NCBI GenBank assembly: GCA_964415525.1
Contig: CAYQAS010000136.1
Span: 1 to 10,016, forward strand
Reading direction: 5' to 3'
From: CAZPUI01 sp964415525
GTDB lineage: Bacteria; Acidobacteriota; Holophagae; Holophagales; Holophagaceae
Length of the DNA stretch: 10,016 nt
Position 1 is the stretch's first letter; every line of letters starts with the position of its first letter. Below are positions 1-6,369 of this stretch, piece by piece. The position numbers were made by a program, and so were the translations under genes. The notes beneath the pieces are model-generated. The model worked only from the letters and a program-made list of their open reading frames with translations, searched no databases and was not told where the DNA came from.

Positions 1-312
1 GATGGCCGAGATCAGCGTGCCCGCGTGGCCGATGCCCACCCAGAACACGAAGTTGATGATGTCGAAGGCCCAGAACACGGGGCTGTTGTTGCCCCAGGCG
101 CCGATGCCCTTGTAGAACGTCCAGCCGATGAAGCCGAAGCCGATCAGCATGCAGGTGACGGTGAGGGCCAGCCAGAGGTACCACTTGCGGGGCGGCTTCG
201 TCTCGGTGTGGCCGAGCACCTGGTCGTCCAGCTGGCCCGGCGTCACCTTGCCGATGGTGAGTTCCGGCTCCACCAGGGCGCCGGGAAGCGCGGAGGCGTG
301 ATCATGCGACAT
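1..312 (-). CDS. actC: ActC, NrfD/PsrC-like membrane subunit of alternative complex III (partial, N-terminal 104 codons)
   Basis: Integral membrane subunit of ACIII, which in this family carries a quinol-oxidation site and passes electrons to the ActB iron-sulfur chain. Only the first 104 residues are in the window; the rest lies beyond base 1. They show a hydrophilic N-terminus of about 43 residues (starting MSHDHASALPG), a first membrane segment at about 44-67 (WYLWLALTVTCMLIGFGFIG) and the start of a second at about 80-100 (FDIINFVFWVGIGHAGTLIS). This pattern is typical of ActC/NrfD proteins. The ATG at 312 is chosen because GAGGAG lies about 8 bases upstream. It follows actB on the same strand, but 275 bp of repeat-containing DNA separates them, unlike the tight packing upstream. 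The assignment rests on the N-terminal pattern and on ActB/ActA next door. Confidence 0.85.
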   Translation of the reverse strand, partial: MSHDHASALPGALVEPELTIGKVTPGQLDDQVLGHTETKPPRKWYLWLALTVTCMLIGFGFIGWTFYKGIGAWGNNSPVFWAFDIINFVFWVGIGHAGTLISAI

Positions 313-340
313 GGGCGTGCTCCTCGGCGGTCAGGCTTTT

Positions 341-574
341 AGCCACGAACAGCTCCATGTCTCGCGTATCCGCGAACGCGGATACCGAGAGGGGCCACAA
401 AGGACCACGAAGGAAAGCAAGAACTGAAGTCAGGTCTTGCACCGATGCCATGGAAAGCGGTGGCCGAAGGACAGCCCCCCCTCCTGTTGGCCAGAGATGC
501 GAAATCGACTGGGAGCCTTGATTTGCCTTGCGCGCACAGCGCGTCTTTGTGGCCCTTCGTGGCCCTTCGTGGCT
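341..574. repeat. Intergenic inverted-repeat element A (10-bp units GGCCCTTCGT) inside the act operon
   Basis: Non-coding block between actB and actC with arms that are inverted relative to each other. The left edge reads AGCCACGAA (341-349) and the right edge its exact reverse complement TTCGTGGCT (566-574). Inside the left arm GGGCCACAAAGGACCACGA (392-410) mirrors the right arm, where GGCCCTTCGT occurs twice in tandem (551-570) next to a diverged copy (GCGTCTTTGT, 541-550). The core of about 130 bp shows no gene. Similar CCACGAAGG-type arrays are, from memory, common in intergenic DNA of environmental bacteria and give spurious ORFs; I do not know an established name. The boundaries are my best reading. 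Confidence 0.6.
360..390. other. Strong hairpin in the actB-actC spacer
   Basis: The segments TCTCG (360-364) and CGAGA (386-390) pair, followed by GTATCCGCG (366-374) with CGCGGATAC (377-385). This gives a 14-bp stem with one bulged C at 365 and an AA loop. It sits in element A, 47 bp before the actC start in the direction of transcription. No T-run follows on either strand, so it is not a standard terminator. It could be part of the repeat, an RNA-stabilising structure or a processing signal that sets the ActB/ActC ratio; the role is inferred. Confidence 0.6.
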
Positions 575-587
575 CAATCTTGTTCCT

Positions 588-3569
588 TTATGCATGCCGT
601 CCCCCCTCTTCGTGGCCTGGGTTGCGCAGGTTGGCGAGGTAGGTGACCGCGGGACGGGCGCCCAGTTCCTCGAGGACCTTGTACTGCCGGCCGCTCTGGG
701 CGAGCTTGGACACGAGGCTCTTGGGATCGTTCAGGTCCCCGAAGACGATGGCGTCGGCGGGGCAGGCCACGGCGCAGGCGGGGGCGATCTCGCCGTCGCG
801 GATCGGGCGGTTCTCGCCCTTGGCGCGGATGCGGCCGTCGTTGATGCGCTGCACGCAGAAGCTGCACTTCTCCATGACGCCGCGGGGGCGCACGGTGACC
901 TCGGGGTTGTAGACGAGACTCTCGGGATCGGTCTTCCCGGCGGTGTACTCCAGGAAGTTGAAGCGCCGCACCTTGTAGGGGCAGTTGTTGGCGCAGTAGC
1001 GGGTGCCCACGCAGCGGTTGTAGGCCATCTGGTTCAGGCCATCCGGGCTGTGGTTCGTGGCGTTCACGGGACACACGTTCTCGCAGGGCGCGTGGTCGCA
1101 GTGCTGGCAGAGCATGGGCTGGTGCACGGCCTTGGGATTCTCCGCGTCGCCCTCGTAGTAGCGGTCGATGCGCAGCCAGTGCATCTCACGGCCCTTGGCC
1201 ACCTGCTCGGGACCCACCACCGGCACGTTGTTCTCGCTGCCGCAGGCCAGCACGCAGCCGCTGCAGCCCACGCAGGAGGACAGGTCGATGACCATGCCCC
1301 ACTTCTGCTCGGGGAACTTCATCTCGGGGTAGAGGGTGTGCAGCACGTGGGGCTTGTGGGGGTGCTCCTCGTGGTGGGCGAACTCCGCCAGCGTCCAGGA
1401 ACGCACGAGGTCCCGGCCTTCCATGCGGTGATGCGCCTGGGTGCGGGGCATCTCCACCCGTCGGCCCGTGGGCGTCAGGGTCACGCCGGTGCGGACATTG
1501 GGGCTGCTGGTGTCTAGGCCGAGCAGGGCGAAGGCGTTGGTGCCGATCCCCTTGGCAACGCCACCCACGGCCCGGCCGTAGCCCAGGGCCAGAGAGAGCA
1601 CGCCCTTGGCCTGGCCCGGCTGCACGAGGACCGGCAGCAGCAGGTTGCGGTCGCCCGCGGTGAGCTTCACCTGGTCGCCATCCTTGAGGGCGAGGGCCTT
1701 GGCATCCGCCATGGAGATCGCCAACGGGTTGCCCCAGGCGGCCTTGGTGACGGGGTCCGGCAGTTCCTGGAGCCAGCCGTTGTTGCCGTAGCGGCCGTCC
1801 AGCACCTGGGCGGAGGCGGTCAGCACCAATTCGAGTCCCGTGCTGCTGGCGGCCTTCGCGACGGCCTCCTTCACGCCCGCGGGATTGAAGGAGGGGGCGG
1901 CGGTGGCGCCATCCTTCTTCACGAGGCCATCGTGCAGGGCGGCCTGCCAGAAGCGCTCAAAGGAGGCGAGGCTGCCGTTGGGCTGGACCTCGCGCTGCCA
2001 GCGCGCCTGGATGGCCTGGTAATACTCTGCGGCGGCTTGGCCCCCCAGCCCGCGGATCAGCCCCAGGAGGACTTCCTCGCCCTGGCGGGTGTCGTACAGC
2101 GGGGCGATGGTGGGCTGCTGCAGGACATGGGCGGGGCCGTGGGTGTAGTCGCCCCAGGCCTCGAGCCAGTGGCTCTCAGGCAGGCTCAGATCGCAGCGGG
2201 CGCTCGTCTCGTCCTCCATCAGGCCCAGCCAGGCCTTGAAGGGGGCGCGGGCGAGGGCTTCCTGCCAGAGGTCGGCCTTGGGGTGGGCGTAGACCGGGTT
2301 CACGCCCCAGAGCAGGATGGCGGCATAGGCGCCGGCCTTCAGCTTCTGGGCGGTGGCCTCCAGCTGCTGGTTGGAGGCCAGCACCTGGGGGGTGTCGAAC
2401 TCCAGGGCCTTGGAGCCCAGGATCTGGTTCAGCAGGTGGGCGGCGCGGTGGGCTTCCGCCGGCATGGCCTCGCCGCAGAGGACCAGGGCTTCCGCGCCGG
2501 CGTGCTTGAGGTCGGACACCAGCTGCTTCCAGGTGGCGCCGGGGATGTGGAGGTCCGTGGGCAGAGCGGCGGCGCCCAGTTCGGGGTGGCCGGGGGCCAG
2601 TTCCTTGGCCAGGGCGAAGGCGACCTGGGCGAGGCGGCTGGGGCGCACGGTGAGGCGCTGGTCGGCGTTCTGGCCGGTGAGGGACATGGCGCCCTCCACC
2701 ACCCAGAGGCGGTTCATCCCGTGATCGGAGGCCTTCTCGAGGCGGCGCTTGGCGGCGAAGGCGCGGATGGCCTCCGGCTCATCGCCGTTCAGGAAGTCGG
2801 CGCCGAGGCTGAGGATGACCTCCGCCTTGTCCATCCGGGGGCGGAGCTGCACCGGCTGGCCGTAGCTGGCGGTGAGGGCCGCCTGGGCGGCATCCCCCGC
2901 GACTGGTTCCCAGGCCAGATGCTCCAGGGAAGGCAGCACCTTCTGGAGGTCGGCCACGAGGCTGCGGGTGGTGGGAGAGGCGAGGGCGCCGGTCAGGAGC
3001 AACACGGGCTTGCCGGAGCTCTTGGCGCCGGAGAAGGCGTTCAGCAGGCGCGCGTCGGCATCCTTCCAGCTGATCTCGCCGCCCTTGGCTTTCGGAGCCC
3101 GGAGGCGGTCCGGATCGTAGAGGCGCAGGACGTCCGCCACGGCGCGGGGGCTGGTCTTGCCCTTCAGGGTCGGGTGCTCGTCGTTGCCTTGGATGTGGAT
3201 GGGGCGGCCCTCGCGGGTCTTCACCAGCACGGGGTAGGCGCGGCGGCCTTCGGGGAAGGTGGTGGCGTAGTAGGTGGCGACGCCGGGCACGATCTCCTGG
3301 GGGCGCTTGGTGTAGGGCACGATGGTGCCCTTCTTGCGCTTGCTGCAGGCGGCAGTGCCCACCAGGGCGGAGGCGGCGGCCACGAGGCCCATGAAATCGC
3401 GGCGGGAGACGAAGGTGTCCCGGGGCACCGCGGGGTCCACGGCTCCGACCACGAACTCGTCGTGGGCGGCCAGGCGGGCGGCGGGGGTCTCGTCACGTTC
3501 GTCGAGGGTGCGCCAGTGGCGCGGCTTCTCGATCACTTCAGGCTCGGAGGTCTTCACGTACTCATCCAC
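588..3569 (-). CDS. actB: ActB, molybdopterin-oxidoreductase-like/ferredoxin fusion subunit of alternative complex III
   Basis: Iron-sulfur electron-transfer subunit of ACIII, 993 residues, facing the periplasm. An N-terminal stretch (KPRHWRTLDERDETP) precedes a delayed twin-arginine signal: RRDFMG at 56-61, a hydrophobic segment and Cys75. This is the layout of the Tat-variant MoCo/4Fe-4S family that includes ActB. Residues of about 80-745 form the molybdopterin-oxidoreductase-like part, which in studied ACIII lacks the cofactor. From about 755 comes a ferredoxin domain with 15 cysteines in cluster motifs: 766, 769, 772, 776; 821, 824, 829, 833; 853, 859, 863; 902, 905; 932, 936. Fifteen fits three 4Fe-4S and one 3Fe-4S cluster, as known for ACIII. 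The start codon is GTG at 3569, overlapping the preceding small ORF by 8 bases without a strong Shine-Dalgarno, which suggests translational coupling. The stop is TAA at 588-590. Confidence 0.95.
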   Translation of the reverse strand: MDEYVKTSEPEVIEKPRHWRTLDERDETPAARLAAHDEFVVGAVDPAVPRDTFVSRRDFMGLVAAASALVGTAACSKRKKGTIVPYTKRPQEIVPGVATYYATTFPEGRRAYPVLVKTREGRPIHIQGNDEHPTLKGKTSPRAVADVLRLYDPDRLRAPKAKGGEISWKDADARLLNAFSGAKSSGKPVLLLTGALASPTTRSLVADLQKVLPSLEHLAWEPVAGDAAQAALTASYGQPVQLRPRMDKAEVILSLGADFLNGDEPEAIRAFAAKRRLEKASDHGMNRLWVVEGAMSLTGQNADQRLTVRPSRLAQVAFALAKELAPGHPELGAAALPTDLHIPGATWKQLVSDLKHAGAEALVLCGEAMPAEAHRAAHLLNQILGSKALEFDTPQVLASNQQLEATAQKLKAGAYAAILLWGVNPVYAHPKADLWQEALARAPFKAWLGLMEDETSARCDLSLPESHWLEAWGDYTHGPAHVLQQPTIAPLYDTRQGEEVLLGLIRGLGGQAAAEYYQAIQARWQREVQPNGSLASFERFWQAALHDGLVKKDGATAAPSFNPAGVKEAVAKAASSTGLELVLTASAQVLDGRYGNNGWLQELPDPVTKAAWGNPLAISMADAKALALKDGDQVKLTAGDRNLLLPVLVQPGQAKGVLSLALGYGRAVGGVAKGIGTNAFALLGLDTSSPNVRTGVTLTPTGRRVEMPRTQAHHRMEGRDLVRSWTLAEFAHHEEHPHKPHVLHTLYPEMKFPEQKWGMVIDLSSCVGCSGCVLACGSENNVPVVGPEQVAKGREMHWLRIDRYYEGDAENPKAVHQPMLCQHCDHAPCENVCPVNATNHSPDGLNQMAYNRCVGTRYCANNCPYKVRRFNFLEYTAGKTDPESLVYNPEVTVRPRGVMEKCSFCVQRINDGRIRAKGENRPIRDGEIAPACAVACPADAIVFGDLNDPKSLVSKLAQSGRQYKVLEELGARPAVTYLANLRNPGHEEGGRHA

Positions 3570-3726
3570 GGCGCTGCACCGACTGGGAAGGGGGGTTCAC
3601 CTGGGGACGAGGGGCTTCCTCGTGCTTCTGGAAGAGCTGGGCCAGGAAGCCGCGGCCCATGGCCAGCGGTGACAGGGCGAGGGCCGTGAGGCTGCCCAGC
3701 AGGGTTCTGCGTTCAAAGGCGCTCAT
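3562..3726 (-). CDS. Small 54-residue protein with twin-arginine-like N-terminus, between actA and actB
   Basis: I do not recognise this protein. From ATG 3726 it encodes 54 residues: MSAFERRTLLGSLTALALSP, then a short linker and a polar, proline-rich tail (HEEAPRPQVNPPSQ). Arg6-Arg7 followed by a hydrophobic stretch (about 9-23) resembles a short Tat signal or a single membrane anchor. The start is supported by TAGGAG about 8 bases upstream, overlapping the actA stop. A longer in-frame reading from 3804 would run through actA coding sequence and is rejected. Spacing is 10 bp after actA and an 8-bp overlap with actB, so it is probably translated and may couple actB translation. It could be an accessory ACIII peptide, a leader, or a detached signal-peptide remnant. 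The function is unknown. Confidence 0.65.
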   Translation of the reverse strand: MSAFERRTLLGSLTALALSPLAMGRGFLAQLFQKHEEAPRPQVNPPSQSVQRRG

Positions 3727-3736
3727 GCGGGTGCTC

Positions 3737-4300
3737 CTAGCGGTGGCAGGCGGCGCAGTGTTCGCCGGCCTTCTTGATCGGGGAGCCCTTGGGCAGGGCG
3801 GCATGGGGATCGCGGTGGCAGGAGAGGCAGTTGGACATGCGCATGCCCATCTCGCGGCTCACCACCTTCATGGTCTGGACCTCGCCGTGGCAGGTCTGGC
3901 AGGCCACGCCGCCGTTCACGTGGGGGCGGTGATCGAAGAACACGTGGTCCGGCAGGTCATGCACGCGGTTCCACACCAGGGGCTCACCGGTCTGGAAGTG
4001 CTTGGTGAGCTTCTGGATGTGCGGGCTGTCGGTCTTGGTGACCTTGTGGCAGCCCATGCAGGTATCCACGGAGGGAATGCCCGCACTGCGGCTGCGGCTC
4101 GCGTCCGCGTGGCAGTACTGGCAGCTGATCTTCATCGTCCCGGCGTGCAGCTGGTGGCTGAACGGAATGGGCTGCTGGGGGGCAACCCCCTTGGTGAAGC
4201 GGTCAGGCTGCGTGAACCAGCCCACCAGGCCGACGGTGGCAAGCAGGGCCACGGCGCCGATGGGCAGGATGAACCGCAGGGCCCGGTCGTAAGGGTGCAT
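3737..4300 (-). CDS. actA: ActA, pentaheme c-type cytochrome subunit of alternative complex III
   Basis: Periplasmic multiheme cytochrome, 187 residues, that carries electrons out of ActB towards the terminal electron acceptor. Five CXXCH heme-binding motifs are visible: CQYCH (60-64), CMGCH (81-85), CQTCH (134-138), CLSCH (158-162) and CAACH (182-186). Five is the number expected of ActA. An uncleaved-looking membrane anchor lies at about 10-29 (FILPIGAVALLATVGLVGWF), followed by PFSHQLHAG, typical of the family. The ATG at 4300 has CCGGAGG about 7 bases upstream. This is the first gene of the act operon in the window; the small ORF begins 10 bp after its stop. The promoter must lie in the 444-bp divergent spacer, but no convincing -35/-10 pair was found for this direction. 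Confidence 0.95.
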   Translation of the reverse strand: MHPYDRALRFILPIGAVALLATVGLVGWFTQPDRFTKGVAPQQPIPFSHQLHAGTMKISCQYCHADASRSRSAGIPSVDTCMGCHKVTKTDSPHIQKLTKHFQTGEPLVWNRVHDLPDHVFFDHRPHVNGGVACQTCHGEVQTMKVVSREMGMRMSNCLSCHRDPHAALPKGSPIKKAGEHCAACHR

Positions 4301-4550
4301 GCACAGCCTCCGGAGGTGGCCTCAAGAATGGAAAAGGGGAATTGGTTCGAGGATGGCATAGGGCAGGAGACACATCGGCGGGAAAGCAGAGGCTCCGGAA
4401 AGATGTGGGGAAGGCCCGCCGTGGGCAGGCTCGGGGTGGGGAACCCGGACCGATCCAATCACGCGAAACTCCCGACGCCGTCAGTGGCGCTCCTAAATGG
4501 ATTCCAAGCCCGCCTTTGCGGTTACAACGGGGTGACTTCCCATGCAAAGA

Positions 4551-4566
4551 CGTTCCACGTGGAACA
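4551..4566. other. parS: Candidate parS centromere site (ParB-binding palindrome)
   Basis: The sequence CGTTCCACGTGGAACA contains the perfect 14-bp palindrome GTTCCACGTGGAAC and matches 15 of 16 positions of the parS form TGTTCCACGTGGAACA used by many bacterial chromosomes. ParB loads at such sites as a CTP-dependent clamp and, with ParA and SMC, organises and segregates the origin region. The hexamer CACGTG occurs elsewhere in the window, but only this copy carries the full parS flanks, and this copy is intergenic. It could instead be an unrelated palindromic operator for actA. Confidence 0.7.
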
Positions 4567-4581
4567 GTGGTCCACGGGGTT

Positions 4582-4602
4582 GGTTGTGTGGCTTTCCAAC
4601 AC
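4582..4602. repeat. Spaced repeat copy 1, GGTTGTGT-N5-TCCAACAC
   Basis: GGTTGTGT (4582-4589), a variable centre, then TCCAACAC ending at 4602. The same two half-motifs with the same spacing recur at 4684-4704, start to start 102 bp apart. The matching outer blocks with variable centres resemble binding sites for one dimeric regulator, but no regulator is identified here and two copies could be chance. Confidence 0.4.
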
Positions 4603-4683
4603 ATGAGGCGTGAGCGCTGATTGCGGACCTTTGATGGTGTATGGGATTGTTTGAGGTGAATTCGGGAAATGGCATCTGGGCCT

Positions 4684-4704
4684 GGTTGTGTAATAATCCA
4701 ACAC
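4684..4704. repeat. Spaced repeat copy 2, overlapping the putative -10
   Basis: GGTTGTGT (4684-4691), centre AATAA, TCCAACAC (4697-4704). This is the second copy of the motif at 4582-4602 and contains the proposed -10 of the rightward gene. Binding here would be expected to block that promoter; this is inference. Confidence 0.4.
4689..4697 (+). promoter_or_regulatory. Possible extended -10 promoter element for the GH109-like gene
   Basis: TGTAATAAT is an extended -10 (TGN followed by AATAAT, 5 of 6 matches to TATAAT), located 47 bp before the start codon at 4745. No good -35 is seen at the usual spacing, which extended -10 promoters can tolerate. It would give a leader of roughly 40 nt. Confidence 0.35.
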
Positions 4705-4744
4705 GCCCTGCGGGATGGGTCCCGAGGTCTTGGGAGGACTCTCG

Positions 4745-6103
4745 ATGTCGAACGAATCCTTGTCGCGCCGCTCCTTCATCCAGGTCACGGGAGCCGCTGC
4801 GGCGGCACTTCCTGCCTTGGCCGCGGACAAGAAGGCGGTCGCCCCCGCCAAGGCCTCCACCAAGACCATGAAGAACGTGCCTTTCGAGAAGCACGCCGTG
4901 GTTCGCATCGGCCTCATCGGCGTCGGTGCCCGGGGCACCAGCCTCCTGCGGGACCTGCTTCAGGTGCCGGGTTGCGAGATCAAAGCGGTCTGCGACGTCG
5001 ATCCCGTCGCTCTGGATCGGGCCAAGGCCCGCTGCGCCAAGGCGGGCAAGCCCGAGCCTGCCACCTACGGCCCTGCGGAGAAGGCCTTCGAACAGCTCTG
5101 TAAGCGCGACGACCTGGACCTGATCTACATCGCCACGCCCTGGGAATGGCACACCCCCATGGCCGTCTGCGCCATGAAGCACGGCAAGCATGCGGGCGTG
5201 GAAGTGCCCGCGGGCGTGACCCTGGAGGAGTGCTGGGAGCTGGTGCGCGTCTCTGAAGCCACTCGCAAGCACTGCATGATGCTGGAGAACTGCTGCTACG
5301 GCGACAACGAGATGATGGTGCTCGCCATGGTCCAGAAGGGCCTCTTCGGCACCCTCACCCACGGCGAGGCGGCCTACATCCACGATCTGCGCGGGGTCGT
5401 GAACGCCCAGAACAAGGAGGGCAAGTACGTCAGCGAGGCCCTCTGGCGCCGTGCCTGGCACACCCGCGCCGACGGCAACCTCTACCCGACCCACGGCCTC
5501 GGCCCGGTCTGCTGGTACATGGGCATCCACAAGGGCGACCGCCTGGAGAGCATCGTGAGCTTCTCCAGCCTGGAGGCCGCCATGTCCGAGGACCAGGCCA
5601 GGCGCTTCAAGGGCCGCGGCGAGAAGTATGTCTGCGGCGACATGAACACGAGCATCATTCGCACCGCCAAGGGTCGCACCATCATGCTCCAGCACGACGT
5701 GGTGACGCCCCGCCCCTACACCCGCCACAACCTGATCCAGGGCAGCGAGGGCGCCTTCGCCGACTATCCCGAGCGTCTCTACATCGATGCGGTGGCCCGC
5801 AAGTCTGGCAAGCACGAGTGGATCGAGGGCGAGGAGGCCCTGAAGCCCTATCGCGAGCAGTATCAGCACGAGCTGTGGCAGCGCGTGGGCGAACTGGCCC
5901 GCAAGACCGGTGGCCACGGCGGCATGGACTACATCATGAGTTACCGGGTCGTGGAGTGCCTGAGGGAGGGCCTCGTGCCGGACTTCGATGTCTACGACGC
6001 CGCCGCCTGGTCCGCACCTTTCCCGCTCTCCATCGCCAGCGTCAAGAACGGCGGCATCCCCCAGAAGTTCCCCGACTTCACCCGGGGAAACTGGAAGGCC
6101 TGA
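4745..6103 (+). CDS. Tat-exported Gfo/Idh/MocA family protein, GH109 (alpha-N-acetylgalactosaminidase)-like
   Basis: A 452-residue NAD-dependent Rossmann protein. Family GH109 hydrolyses alpha-GalNAc glycosides by a redox-neutral, NAD+-cofactor mechanism; that substrate is not proven here. The Tat signal is clear: SRRSFIQ (7-13), an alanine-rich stretch and a cleavage-like ALAAD (24-28). The nucleotide loop is GVGARG (59-64), with VCDVDP at 82-87. Typical conserved blocks follow: TPWEWHTPMA (131-140), CYGDNEMM (184-191), THGEAAYIHDLR (205-216), DGNLYPTHGLGP (243-254) and VYDAAAWSAPFPLS (416-429). ATG 4745 is preferred over ATG 4715 because GGGAGGA lies about 8 bases upstream and the Tat signal then sits at the N-terminus. 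Export with bound NAD fits the folded-protein Tat route. A second paralogue follows 266 bp downstream. A related glycoside-active or non-hydrolytic oxidoreductase remains possible. Confidence 0.85.
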   Translation: MSNESLSRRSFIQVTGAAAAALPALAADKKAVAPAKASTKTMKNVPFEKHAVVRIGLIGVGARGTSLLRDLLQVPGCEIKAVCDVDPVALDRAKARCAKAGKPEPATYGPAEKAFEQLCKRDDLDLIYIATPWEWHTPMAVCAMKHGKHAGVEVPAGVTLEECWELVRVSEATRKHCMMLENCCYGDNEMMVLAMVQKGLFGTLTHGEAAYIHDLRGVVNAQNKEGKYVSEALWRRAWHTRADGNLYPTHGLGPVCWYMGIHKGDRLESIVSFSSLEAAMSEDQARRFKGRGEKYVCGDMNTSIIRTAKGRTIMLQHDVVTPRPYTRHNLIQGSEGAFADYPERLYIDAVARKSGKHEWIEGEEALKPYREQYQHELWQRVGELARKTGGHGGMDYIMSYRVVECLREGLVPDFDVYDAAAWSAPFPLSIASVKNGGIPQKFPDFTRGNWKA

Positions 6104-6113
6104 AAGCGAAGGC

Positions 6114-6340
6114 ATGAAACACGGAGAGCATAGAGATCACGGAGGCAGTCACCGAGATGATCTCGGTGTTCTCCGTATTGGTTCTGTTTCCAGAGTGGAG
6201 AGCACTGGGAAAAGTGATTTAAACGCGGAAAATGCTTGGGATACGGAGTGGGTGCGGTGTTGGGCGGGCAGGGATCTCGTTCTTGGCGGAGGATTCTCTC
6301 CGTGCTTATCTCCGTGATCCCCGTGTTCTCCGTGTTTCAT
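6114..6340. repeat. Intergenic inverted-repeat element B, 227 bp with 31-bp imperfect terminal inverted repeats
   Basis: The left end (6114-6144, beginning ATGAAACACGGAGA) and the reverse complement of the right end (6310-6340, ending TCTCCGTGTTTCAT) match at 27 of 31 positions, with 14 perfect outermost bases. Both arms show a period of about 9 bp built on CCGTGNTNT units (CCGTGATCC, CCGTGTTCT, CCGTGTTTC at 6312-6338). The core is about 165 bp, with no credible gene and no transposase. It resembles a MITE-like or REP-like element by structure. It fills nearly the whole spacer between the two GH109-like genes. No target-site duplication was recognised. Confidence 0.7.
6139..6176 (+). other. 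Hairpin in the left arm of element B, possible terminator or attenuator
   Basis: CACCGAGA (6150-6157) pairs perfectly with TCTCGGTG (6161-6168) around a TGA loop, extended by ACGGAG (6139-6144) with CTCCGT (6171-6176) across a small internal loop. It begins 36 bp after the stop of the first GH109-like gene and is followed by a moderately T-rich stretch (ATTGGTTCTGTTT). It might end or weaken transcription of that gene, but lacks a clean T-run. Confidence 0.45.
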
Positions 6341-6369
6341 CCTTGTGTTCTTCGATTCGAGATTTCCAC

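Larger units (their letters stand above)
4301..4744. other. Divergent intergenic spacer between actA and the GH109-like gene
   Basis: 444 bp separate two divergently transcribed genes. ORFs crossing it are short or are shadows without ribosome sites, so it is taken as regulatory DNA. It holds a parS-like palindrome (4551-4566), a pair of similar 21-bp sequences (4582-4602 and 4684-4704), a possible extended -10 (4689-4697) and the Shine-Dalgarno sites of both flanking genes. No element was recognised in 4320-4550, and no tRNA or riboswitch fold was recognised. Confidence 0.75.

Noticed and set aside
360..390. Rho-independent terminator between actB and actC
   Set aside because: The stem is strong, but no T-run follows on either strand and the operon continues with actC.
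341..574. CRISPR array
   Set aside because: The units are 10 bp, adjacent and inverted between arms, with no regular spacers and no cas genes.
302..595. 97-codon minus-strand ORF in the actB-actC spacer
   Set aside because: Translation of the CCACGAAGG-type repeat arms; it overlaps the actC start in another frame and has no ribosome site.
528..1517. Plus-strand ORF (329 codons) opposite the ActB ferredoxin domain
   Set aside because: Antisense to cysteine motifs that are clearly under selection; composition is a GC-frame artefact.
1932..3689. Long plus-strand ORF (585 codons) opposite actB
   Set aside because: It lies antisense to strongly conserved actB codons and its Gly/Ala/Val/His-rich sequence is typical of GC-rich shadow frames. 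No ribosome site or family motif was seen.
4493..6115. Minus-strand ORF (540 codons) across the GH109-like gene and spacer
   Set aside because: Shadow of the well-supported plus-strand GH109-like gene; low-complexity composition and no recognisable domain.
6149..6340. 63-codon minus-strand ORF with His-Gly-Glu/Asp repeats in element B
   Set aside because: The repeats come from the 9-bp unit of the inverted-repeat element, a known kind of spurious ORF.
6232..6369. N-terminal extension of the second GH109-like gene
   Set aside because: It reads through element B, has no counterpart in the first paralogue and forms no signal peptide.
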